A stretch of 64,000 nt of DNA from Glandiceps talaboti. Lineage: Eukaryota; Hemichordata; Enteropneusta; Spengelidae. The number at the start of each line of letters is the position of its first letter. Within the stretch, counting starts at the first letter, position 1. The notes under the pieces were generated by a model that worked only from the letters and a program-made list of their open reading frames with translations, did no database searches and was not told the origin of the DNA. A program made the translations under genes and the position numbers. Positions 47,066-64,000 of this stretch are shown in pieces. Location: the NCBI RefSeq assembly GCF_964340395.1, contig NC_135552.1, forward strand, positions 7,118,994 to 7,182,993, given 5' to 3'.

Positions 47066-47184
47066 CATTTTTTTAAAATTAGGCCTAAGGCTTATTTACT
47101 CGCTACTTGCGCAAGGTCTCCGTCTGCTCTCACAGTCAAATTTCATGTTTTGCGCAACCTTATATTCAAGCATTATATATATGG

Positions 47185-47187
<3 letters not shown>

Positions 47188-47273
<86 letters not shown>
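47188..47273. repeat. (AT)n microsatellite
   Basis: Pure TA tract. Confidence 0.97.
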
Positions 47274-47275
<2 letters not shown>

Positions 47276-47448
47276 AATAATTAATGATTAATGATTAAAT
47301 GAAATGTTGTCAGAGAATTTTATTTCTCTCTATTCAGCATCCAAGAGCATGTAAAATGTGTTAGTTTCCGAGTCATATTGCTTCTGTATACCCCCCTTAC
47401 GGACCATCGCCCCGCGGCCCCGCAAGCATGGCCACCATGTCACATAGT

Positions 47449-47547
47449 CTGTAAGGTACGCCGTGACGGGGCGCCCTCACAGATCGGCTAACCCCTAACG
47501 TGTGAGAGAAGGCCGGTGAGGGTGAAACGTCACGACGTATCTTACAG
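47449..47547. mobile_element. ~99-bp element with CTGTAAGGTAC ends (copy 2)
   Basis: CTGTAAGGTACGCCGTGACG at the left pairs with CGTCACGACGTATCTTACAG at the right; the inner part is GC-rich. Inverted relative of 33389-33483. Confidence 0.6.
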
Positions 47548-47599
47548 TCTACATGTCAACCTTTCCATTTTTTTTTTCTCTTGCTCAGTCTCAAACAAG

Positions 47600-48240
47600 T
47601 TAAAGGGAACACTGGTGTTGATGGTCTTAATTCCTTCTGTAGATATTCACAGTGTGTCTTTTATGGATTTGTACAATAGTATGTAATGAGGTATTTATGA
47701 AGACTTTTTTTGCTATCCTAAAGCATGGGGGTATACTTGCTTTACAAAGTGTGAACAGTTTATTTATTTAGATACACTGTGCCAGTATTTTTGTACATTC
47801 ATGTATTGAAACAACACAAATATGTTTTTTATAGTGAAGAATGTACCATCAACTGCATTTAACATGTATTTCACTTCAATGCAAGGATAGCAATTATATC
47901 ATCCATGGGGGAGAGATTTATACCTCCATCTAAACACATGTTTGAAAAATTAACTATTCTTTGTGATTATATTGTTTCTATATGACAACACTGTCACATA
48001 CCACAGACCAGGAAAAGACTGTGCATATACCAATGGAAACGTTTAATGTTGATATGCTATAATGTACAAGTTGATAATAAATTCATGGGCATCTGTTTAT
48101 GTTGTTTATTTCATGACTGCATGAACATCTAATAACCACACTCCGTTACGGATGTCCTGTGGCCATGGCCTGTTGGCGTTTTAACTCTTTCCTCCTTCAT
48201 CCATAAAATACACATGGCAAATGTTTACAGAGGAGATTAA
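47600..48240. other. Gene-free stretch
   Basis: Nothing recognised beyond AT-rich sequence. Confidence 0.4.
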
Positions 48241-48269
48241 CATCATCAACACCCTATCTGTACACCAGG

Positions 48270-49500
48270 AGAACGAGCAGAACGCACGTGCACGTGAACA
48301 GGCGGAAACAACCTGTACGGCCGTAAGGGGCGCTATTCAGTCTGCTTTCGTGCTTGGACAATATAATGCAGCGCATCAAAGCTCGATCGACGTATAGTAG
48401 GTGTTATTCCATATAGTTACACAGCTATGGCATACTATTTCTTTGTAGTATTGCGTCAGAACAACCCACAGAGCATATTGCACTTAATCATTGTCTATGC
48501 CCTACAAGCCATAGCAAGTCGTGAAAGTACCTGTCAATCCTGCAGGTATTTATCATATACATGTATCACCCTACCGTATTGATGATTATATTGTCTTTAC
48601 TTATATATAATCCCATGAAATCAATGTTAGTTTTACGTCATAATGCTCCGAGTATGATTCCGCGGACTAATACAAATTCGAGCCGGTAGGCGAGAATTTG
48701 TAGTCCGCGGAATCATACGAGGAGCATTATGACGTAAAACTAACATTGATTTCATGGAATTATATATTTATCACATAACTAAGTATTCCCCGTATTTTTC
48801 TACAATTTTCATTCGTATTTTACGAATACTGCAGCATTTCATCGCACTATATTCTTCATCGCGTATTAAAAAATGGCGCCCAACGGCTATGCAAATTACA
48901 TAATCGCGTGACCTGTCGCGAGGTCAAGCTTACCACAAACACGGTATCGGTCGTACTGTTCTGTGGTTTCTCAACCAAAATTATCGGTTATAACCTTGCG
49001 ATGTACATGTAATATCGAATTTAGTTTAAAACGTAAGTAGAATTGTCTGAATACGACTTTTGTGGCGTCATTTTAATCATATTTTCTCTGGTTGTGTAAG
49101 TTCGGAGATCTGAGCTAGCTCGACGGAAAATCGGAAGCTTGCCGGCTGCTTCATCGATAATCTACGTGATTTTTAAATATAATAAAATGTATAAAAGAAA
49201 AAGAAAACGACTTCTACATATCAAACTCATGCCAGCCAAGGATATATGTAACGTAATGTATGCATTTACGTTTTGAAAGCACATAATTATTACGATAAAC
49301 TTGATCGTAGGATTGATACGAACACTCAAACATTAACAGTACGGAGAAAAAATAGTTCGGTAGAACAGGGGTTGGATATGCTCTGAAATCACCCCTGTTT
49401 GACGTCACACAGTAGGAGATATGCACGTATTTATGTGATAATGGATGTTATTCCACTGTTGATATATACCAAAATTGTGCCATGTTGCCTCGTGCCTTTA
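48270..49500 (+). mobile_element. GGGCATGAGG-element copy split by an insertion
   Basis: 'gtacggccgtaaggggcgct' and 'attcagtctgctttcgtgc' match the left part of the right-end module; 'ttattccactgttgatatat' and 'attgtgccatgttgcctcgt' at 49447-49497 match its end. About 0.9 kb, including the palindrome at 48605-48765, separates the halves. Confidence 0.55.
48605..48765. repeat. Near-perfect palindrome, ~70-bp arms
   Basis: Left arm 48605-48679, right arm 48694-48765, loop about 14 bases. Arms differ by only about four positions. Each arm carries TTACGTCATAA, a CREB/ATF-type site, and 'gattccgcggacta'. Confidence 0.88.
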
Positions 49501-49857
49501 CTCAAACTTGGACTAAAGTGTCGGAGATTGTGACATGAGCCACAGGGGCACGTATTATTGCTTAGATTGCCGTTTTCTTTGAAAAATATCGTACGAATCC
49601 TGCTGCTACAAATGTATTAATCTCTATACTAGTAGAAATATTTTTCTCCGTACAGGTAAGAATATATAGTCAAAAGGTTGTTATATTTAGTCTGTAGACC
49701 AGGAAAACAACAATCTATGAAATATTACACGCCCCTATGGCATGATCGATGAGCGAGCGCATCGGCGCCCGTAGCGACGTAATTACAACAATGTATCATC
49801 CGACACTCTCGAGCTCCAGAAGTGAGCCACCAACGTTCATGTTAGCACGATATACTT

Positions 49858-49979
49858 CTCTAGTCTGGTCCCCTGCCTCCTTTCTGTCAGCAGCGGCAGG
49901 AAGGAGGCAGGGGACCAGACTACCTTTCGTGAGTGTAGCGCAAGCAGCGGCAGAAAGGAGGCAGGGGACCAGACTAGAT
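49858..49979. repeat. Short foldback with three copies of one 24-27-bp motif
   Basis: 'tagtctggtcccctgcctcc' occurs forward at 49860 and as reverse complement 'ggaggcaggggaccagacta' at 49903 and 49956. GC-rich compared with the flanks. Confidence 0.8.
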
Positions 49980-50390
49980 AGACATACTTCTTGAAATCAC
50001 ACATGATAAACAGTAGACGTAATCCTACCACTACAATCGGGAAATACTGTGGTTAAGTTTTATTGAAAGTTTTGTAATGTATTTATCGATATCCACAATC
50101 TTCACTTTATTGTGCCATGAAGTCCATGGTTTATAGTGTTTACACATGCAGGTACAGAGTTTACTAATTGACCATGAATACGAATGTATTACCTCTATCT
50201 CTTGTGTGCTGTTGGTGTAGACACTTGAATGGATACCATATGAATGAATGTATTTGACATTTTGCAATAACAAAAATCTCGCTCTTTCAATACGTTTACC
50301 GCCCATCAGACATTTTGGTATTTTAAATGTCCAGTGAATATATATTGAAAAAAAAAATACTTCATTTACAGCGAACATATTTTCAATCAC
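49980..50390. other. Gene-free stretch
   Basis: No gene recognised. Confidence 0.4.
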
Positions 50391-50394
50391 TCAC

Positions 50395-50443
<49 letters not shown>

Positions 50444-50496
50444 CATTCAATCATTCAACCAACCAACCAACCAACCAATCAATCAATCATTCAACC

Positions 50497-50563
<67 letters not shown>

Positions 50564-50570
50564 CAACCAT

Positions 50571-50601
<31 letters not shown>

Positions 50602-50628
50602 CTCAATCAATCAATCAATCAATCAATT
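50391..50628. repeat. (ATCA)n microsatellite with CAAC variants
   Basis: Imperfect AATC repeats. The INQS frames are artefacts. Confidence 0.95.
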
Positions 50629-50659
50629 CACGTTTGGTTTCTCTTTACACACGCTTTTA

Positions 50660-50875
50660 ATAATTAACTGCACATTTTATTATTTCATTGTCCTTTGTTT
50701 AACAAACATTTTACCTTTGATACTCCATGCATTATTTATAGTATTTTACTGTGGTTGTTTATTTGTTTGTTTTGTTTATGTTTCTGTTTATATTTGTGGC
50801 AGTCATTTACATTTCCTTTAAAGGGACTCAATAAATTATTATCTTATCTTATCTCATCTCATCTCATCTTACTGA
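50660..50875 (+). mobile_element. CR1-like retrotransposon 3' end
   Basis: 'tttgtggcagtcatttacat', 'cctttaaagggactcaataa', then a (TCTTA)n/(TCTCA)n tail. This is the usual 3' UTR style of CR1/L2-type LINEs in invertebrates. It resembles 61540-61790. No RT sequence remains. Confidence 0.5.
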
Positions 50876-50879
50876 TGTC

Positions 50880-52150
50880 TATAATGAGGTCTCTAACATC
50901 ACTTTATGTGTAAACATCCTTGATGCTGTCACTGACCTATCAGTAATCAATAAGAGAATAAGTATGTATATGTCAACACATGAAAATATGGTGGTATGAT
51001 AATGGAACTTTGAGATTTAGATTTCCTGGTGATGTTTGATTATTACAAGAAATGTACACAAAGGAAAGGAAATGGGAGGTGTGAGAAAAAAGCAGCAAGT
51101 TTGGAGTGACACCAAAAAGTTTGACCCGCCACCTGGTATGTATTTTCAGTTGGTGGGTCAAACTAAGAATACATACCAGTTGGTAACATCCATGGAACAC
51201 GGACAGTTGTCACTGCTTATAAATACATGAAATAAAATCGGGAAAGAACTTTACAGGTGTGAGTGAAATGGTGAGTATTTATCTGAATATTTCTGCAAGT
51301 TCAACATAATTACGTAAAGATTGAAAACTAAAATACATGAACTTGACATTAGACAATTACAGTAAACAAACATGAAATTTAGTCTAGTCAAGCATAAAGT
51401 AGACCAAGCCAGTATCTCTATGTTGGCGAATGTTATAATGGGACAATGTTTGGTGAAATGTGAATGCGCGTATCAAACAGTCCAAGGATTGACTCGTTAA
51501 ATTTTACTCCCTAAACTGATTAATTTACTAATTTTATGACCTTAGATGTAGATTGCCAGCTAATTGTTGGGCACAAATTTACCACACATCAGCCCTGGGG
51601 ATATATCTTTCAACGTTCAGGACTTATGTGTAAAGGATTGATAGAAATAAACTATATTATGTATTATATGCAGACATCATGGCTAAATAAACACATACAG
51701 AAACTATATTTGATGTACCATATGCAGATATCAATGCTAAATAACCACGTACACATTGATATAATAGGAATGCAATAAAACTCAACAACATAAGCTATTA
51801 GACAAGAAAATACAAGGCTTTCGATGTTAATAGAAATAATTTTAGAATAATTTAACAAACTCTCCTGTCAAAGTTACAAATCACAACGATATGTTGATGC
51901 GAGAAAAAGATGATAGGACATATATTACACATTTGTAATATTCTGAGCCACTTTACAGATACCAAAATCATAAATATAGTCTTAAAAATAAATGTTAAGT
52001 CTTGTCTTAAAGCTGCACTAGCTGACTCTGGAAAGTATTTTTTTTTTGAAAATGTTTTGTTACGAACAAATAACTTACTCGTAATATCATACACAGTGAA
52101 CATTATTGCATCAAGTGTACATGTAGGTAAACGGATTCCTGTAGCTTAAT
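50880..52150. other. Gene-free stretch with a small hairpin
   Basis: At 51118-51164 'agtttgacccgcca' and 'tggtgggtcaaact' form a short hairpin. Otherwise nothing recognised. Confidence 0.4.
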
Positions 52151-52166
52151 AAACGATAAATTATAT

Positions 52167-52198
52167 CAAATTGATTTTTGGGTCCGCACCCAAAATCA
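52167..52198. repeat. Short hairpin
   Basis: 'attgatttttgggt' and 'acccaaaatcaat' pair around a CCGC loop. Confidence 0.6.
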
Positions 52199-52415
52199 AT
52201 GCCCTCAACGGCTATCATGATTTCAACCAGGTTCTGTACTGCTTATGGATAGTATCGGCCACTGATTAACAGGTACAAATTATTAGTATTTCAAGAATTT
52301 TCAGAAAAATGTATTGTTGCTGTCTGATCAAAAATTATGTGACATGTGACAGATTCAAAACCTTTTGATCAAGATTTAAACTTACAAGTACACTACCTAC
52401 ACATAGTTTTGACCA

Positions 52416-52519
<104 letters not shown>

Positions 52520-52703
52520 AGAGACAATGTCATTTGTAAGTAATTGACTATTGTTTGTGAATGTATCTTTGATTATTTGATGAAAAAATGTCCCAGTTGC
52601 AGCTAGTACAAGTTTAAAAAGGATTCGATACGAGGTGCAGTATATAGATAGCACCGTCTTCATGATTTCGACAGGGTACACCGGCAGATACTGGCTTCAC
52701 AAG

Positions 52704-59663
<6,960 letters not shown>

Positions 59664-60069
59664 TTTGCTTTCTTCTATTCTGACGACGCAGCAACGACTA
59701 GCTGATGAAAAGTATACATGACTTGTACGAAAGTATGATAGGCTACCGTCACCTGTCATATCGCATTCTGATTGGTTGAGAGACCTGCAGATATACCACA
59801 TTATTTTTTCAAAAACGGCAGTCGTATTTTTTTGCTTGTTGTACCACGTGATCAAAGCAATACCCTTGCAATCTCAGAAACGACCAGAAATCAAGTTGAA
59901 AGGCAACATTGACAAACACCTCTGGAGAGGGTTTTGGGGTCGGGAGATTTTTCATCGACGACACAATTGTTTGTCGAATACCCCCCCCCCCCCGACACAG
60001 CAAACACCTCCTCTCTAGTTTCAGTAATTTTTAAGTACTAGTACCCCCACATACACATACATTGTGGAG

Positions 60070-60347
60070 TCGTGATGGGTGAATGGTTAGCGTGACCGGT
60101 TTGGAAGGTTCGAGCCCCGTTCCTGCCTGCTGTTTATTCCTTGGGCAAGATTTGTGCCTCAGTCAACCCAGCTCATAACTGGGGACCTGGTAGGATGTAG
60201 GTTTAACCCTATGCGCTTAAATGGCTGCAATGGATTGTATGCTCCCCGGGGATTTGAGGAAGATTAAAGGGTCGTTGTGCCGTTTCTGATGCAGGGGTAA
60301 AGCGCTTTGGAGTGGGAAAGCGCGATATAAGAACCCAACATTATTAC
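60070..60347 (+). mobile_element. tRNA-derived SINE
   Basis: Pol III A-box-like TGGGTGAATGG at about 60076 and B-box GGTTCGAGCC at 60107-60116. Then a body and the 3' module 'taaagcgctttggagtggga', 'aagcgcgatataagaaccca', ending 'acattatta'. This head and tail are typical of invertebrate and fish tRNA-SINEs that borrow a LINE tail. Confidence 0.85.
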
Positions 60348-61520
60348 ATACATACACACATACATACACACGCACGTATGCAGACAGACACGCACACACG
60401 CGCGCGCAAACTGTTAGTATTTCAAATGAGACATTTAATTCTCCTACAGTTTTGAATTTAATTCTTAATAAGTGAATATGGCCATATAACCGTTTAGGTG
60501 TAAAGACATATCTGATCAAAGTTTTAAATAAAACATTATACTATGCACGAGTCAAGTCGAACAAAATATATGGAATATATTCCCAGGTCGTTCTACGTCA
60601 CGCTGAGTTCGAAATATTTGTCAAAACGTTCGAAATTGCCATTATTTTTCCAAATTTTACTTTGATATTACTGAAGCTGGTATAATTATGTTATTCTCCC
60701 AATATTTGTCTTCATTCAGCCAGAAAATACTCGTGACCTAAGAGTTGTTACTACTCGTCTAGCGACTCGCAGTGACAAAGTCCCCTTAGCTCACTCGTAT
60801 TTTCCTTGGCTGAACGGAAAAATATTGGGGAATAACATATAATATAAAATTGTGGGTTATTTCTGCTAATTTTATCCTTTTATATCCATTAGAATGTATT
60901 CATCGATTGGATTAGGCGATTCGATAACAATAATACTACTGAAAGTATGACCATGGAAGTATCACCGTGGTATGAAAGTCTATATGTCCATGACTCACAG
61001 CCCAAAATTTAAATAACCTACAAGATCTAGAATATACAACGAATATATTCCATCTGTTCCGTTTCAAATACCCATAGAGTAACTGCAGTACTGTGGACTT
61101 TTCTCAGAAACGTTCTTGAAAGATGTTAAATTTAAAGATGTTGCTTATTGACACTGAGAATAAACTTCAAGTGACTATATAATAAAACTTGTCTTCAAAA
61201 GAAACATTGGGCGTTTGGAGTAAGTGATCTATACAGTGTACTCTTCTGCTTAGAATTAATGCAATTAGTGTACCAATGAATGCTGACAGTGTGACACTAC
61301 AACAAACACATGAGTACGTACAGCACTTGTTTAAATTGTAAATACATTTTTTGTTATATGGTTTCGTCATTAATTCTAAGGAGATGTGATTTATCATTAA
61401 TATCTATCCTATCTTGTTTTCCATGTTGTTGTCCTTGGTCCTGATCTTGTATCCAAATAGATGTCAGTTTTAGTGTCTTCTCCTCAACCAAACTCTTCTT
61501 CTGTACATGATATTTGAAGT
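60348..61520. other. Gene-free stretch
   Basis: A short inverted pair is visible at about 60694-60845 ('ttattctcccaatatttgtc'...'ggggaataacata'). Otherwise nothing recognised. Confidence 0.4.
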
Positions 61521-61539
61521 CATTATTTGATGTCATTAT

Positions 61540-61790
61540 GTTTATGCCCGTTTTACAATTGTGTTACTATTGATGATTTTTTTTTATTATTTGTACTATT
61601 TTTGTATTTTACTGCGTACTTTATTATGTATGTTATTGTAGTTTTTTGAGTTTATTATTTCCTGAGTCGGTCTGTTTTTGTATCTGTTTAGTGGCTGGCA
61701 TTAGAATTTCCCTGAAAGGAACTCAGTCAAGTATTACCTTGCCTTGCCTTGCCCTGCCCTGCCCTGCCCTGCCCAACCAAACCCAACCCA
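61540..61790 (+). mobile_element. CR1-like retrotransposon 3' end with CCTTG/CCCTG tail
   Basis: 'gtggctggcattagaatttc', 'cctgaaaggaactcagtcaa' followed by (CCTTG)n, (CCCTG)n and (CCAAA)n. Layout like 50660-50875. Confidence 0.5.
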
Positions 61791-62405
61791 ACCCAACTCG
61801 GAACTACTGTATTTGCTGTTAAAATCTTCACTGATATCACTCTTAGGTACTCTGCCATTACCTTTGTAGCAATGGCACTTGATTGCTTCAATGTTATCTG
61901 ACTGGGTCTTCCTCATTCCAGATACATTGGGTGTACAGCCCGTTTCAAATTACCATTCACTGGCCCTGTTTGATACAGCCATGCAGAAGATAATAAGGAA
62001 CAACAAGCTACAATGATTCAAGGTTCTTGCGACGTTTTGTCTAAACTAAATGATGGCAGAACTAAAGTGCCTGCACCACAGCAAAACAGTGTTTCCCACG
62101 TTTCTACTACATGTACCACGTATATATTTCGTATAAATAACATATAGCAAGAAATTGCGATCTTGCCATCTTAGTGCAGAATACTAGTATGCAGTTTCTA
62201 CTTGTTGTCTTCATAGTAATAGCAAACACAGCCGGTGAACGGTGACTTGAAATGGGCTGTATATCATATTTGACGCATGTACTCGTGTAGTTCTTGAACC
62301 TTCAATTTGGCAATGTCTCCACTACATACACAAGCTCGCTCTTCCCAATCATAATTTTCAAATATCTTCTCAACACATGCTGTGTTCTGTCCTGCAACCT
62401 CTGTT

Positions 62406-62589
<184 letters not shown>

Positions 62590-64000
62590 GAAAAATTATA
62601 GAGCGCCTGTATCCAATACGAGGTAATAGGTGGTTAGGAGACCTTTAATCAAATTTGGAGTGATTATCCAGCGTGTGGTTCTCAAATTTCACTCTATCAT
62701 GAAATACTGATCGACTAACACGTTTGGAGAATATTCACTTCGTCAAGTAAAATCTTAAATGTGAATGTGGCTAATACCACCATCGTTGTAATGTAAGTAA
62801 GATTAATATCATCATTACTGATTAATCAAATCCGATTTTTAAAGCAATATGCACAAATTTAAACATTAAAACTTGCACTAAATAGTTATGCCTACATCAT
62901 AGTACATGCATATAAAAATAAAAAGCACACTTTTTTGTACAAAGTCTATGGACAGTCTAGATGTGGACAAATAAAGAATTTGTGAATTCACGATTGACAA
63001 TACAAATCAAGTACTAGTAGAAGTTAAAGGGTTTGGATTTGGCTGACAATAGTCAGAATCGGGTCACAGACCGAAACACTAACAGCCAGACAAACAGGGC
63101 TAACCTCAACATAAACTGGACTGAATTCCATGGAAGTCATAACAGAAAATCAGTATTTCTTCTCAATTAACATACAGAATAATATTGATATGTAACATCA
63201 GTTTTGACAAACATTACAAAGAAATGAACACAATTTATAGCAGGGGAGGAGGCGAATTCTTTTCATAGCGCCCCCTTCCCCACTTTCTGCCCATTCTCTT
63301 ACACGTATATATGGTCTTTAATATTGGTAAATTGTATCAATAAGGATACATGTACATTATAGTTTAATATAAAAGTGTATTGTATTTAAATACCAAAGTT
63401 AACCTGTTCATTTTTCAGTAACTATGTATATATGCTCACGCAAGAAAAATACCCCCCAAAACATTTTGTTTTATAAACAATATGGTCTTCTATAAAAGAA
63501 GGTGTACATTCAATTGACTGCTAATGGTGTGAAAAATGTACGATGAATACGTAATTGTGAGTGCTTGTACGTTCAAATATTGTTCCTAATTTCACTGGTG
63601 TAGGTAATTTTAAAAGTAGCGTTTACAAAATTGGAAAAGTGGTCGGTAATATCTAAAGAGCGACCCACTAACTTCTGAATAGTGATTTTAATTTTTTTTT
63701 TTAACACAAATGCCTTAAAAGGTAGCCGGCAAAAAATTGCTGTGTTTTCCGGCTACCGGCCATTATCTACATCGCTACTAGTATAGGAAGAAGTGATTCA
63801 TACAAACAGTCCCTGAAGTAAAAGTTAAAACAGCACACGTTTTCTGCAGTAATAGACTCTTTATCTTTGCTTATATATGTCCTTCTCTGCCCGTGCACGT
63901 CTACTTATGACGTCGGTTTCAATGGAGGTGACTCTCGTTCGATATACTGGGCCAGAAAAGTTCTCGTCGCTTTCATCCCTTGCTGTATGTATAAAAATTA
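62590..64000. other. Gene-free right end of window
   Basis: No gene recognised. A short inverted motif 'ggtagccggcaaaa...ttttccggctaccgg' lies at 63721-63758. Confidence 0.4.

Noticed and set aside
47400-47560. GC-rich patch first considered a tRNA or rRNA fragment
   Set aside because: No cloverleaf or B-box; explained by a small element with inverted CTGTAAGGTAC ends.

Overview
The window is nuclear DNA of an animal. Genes are split by GT-AG introns, the sequence is AT-rich and mostly non-coding, and it is full of microsatellites, foldback elements, SINE and LINE remnants. The AIG1/GIMAP GTPases, a CCDC148 orthologue that resembles the vertebrate protein, a LamG/C-type-lectin gene and a CR1/tRNA-SINE repeat style suggest a marine invertebrate, perhaps a deuterostome. 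The species cannot be fixed from sequence alone.

Layout. 1-5.1 kb: intergenic repeats. 5.3-6.1 kb (-): single-exon AIG1/GIMAP GTPase with all G motifs. 7.1-7.3 kb: long hairpin. 7.7-11.0 kb: dead L1/Tx1-type LINE with poly(A) and a candidate target-site duplication. 12.3-18.4 kb: nested non-autonomous elements sharing the terminus GGGCATGAGGCAACAATT, a 52-bp minisatellite and a broken second LINE. 19.4-21.75 kb (+): two-exon gene for a tandem GIMAP (two G domains, 449 aa) with a C-terminal CILL prenylation-type motif. 22-34 kb: gene-free, built from duplicated and inverted repeat blocks. 34.1-44.5 kb (-): complete CCDC148 orthologue, ten coding exons, 619 aa; a likely promoter lies near 46.4-46.5 kb. 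45-52 kb: foldback elements and microsatellites. 52.7-59.7 kb (-): parts of a membrane or secreted protein gene (hydrophobic leader, Cys exon, Thr/Ser stalk, LamG-like jellyroll, C-type-lectin-like exon); at least one exon is unaccounted for. 60.07-60.35 kb: tRNA-derived SINE. 61.5-61.8 kb: CR1-like 3' end. 62.4 kb: long ATCA repeat.

How genes may relate. The two AIG1/GIMAP loci sit about 13.5 kb apart on opposite strands and both have a splice acceptor two bases before the ATG, so they look like diverged relatives in one cluster. The tandem protein has an altered G3 motif (DTPP instead of DTPG) in both halves, and its first half also lacks the G4 Asp, so it may act as a scaffold or regulator at membranes. 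The lectin-type gene could be a recognition receptor. CCDC148 is a coiled-coil protein unrelated to these. No operons, CRISPR arrays, rRNA or tRNA genes were seen.
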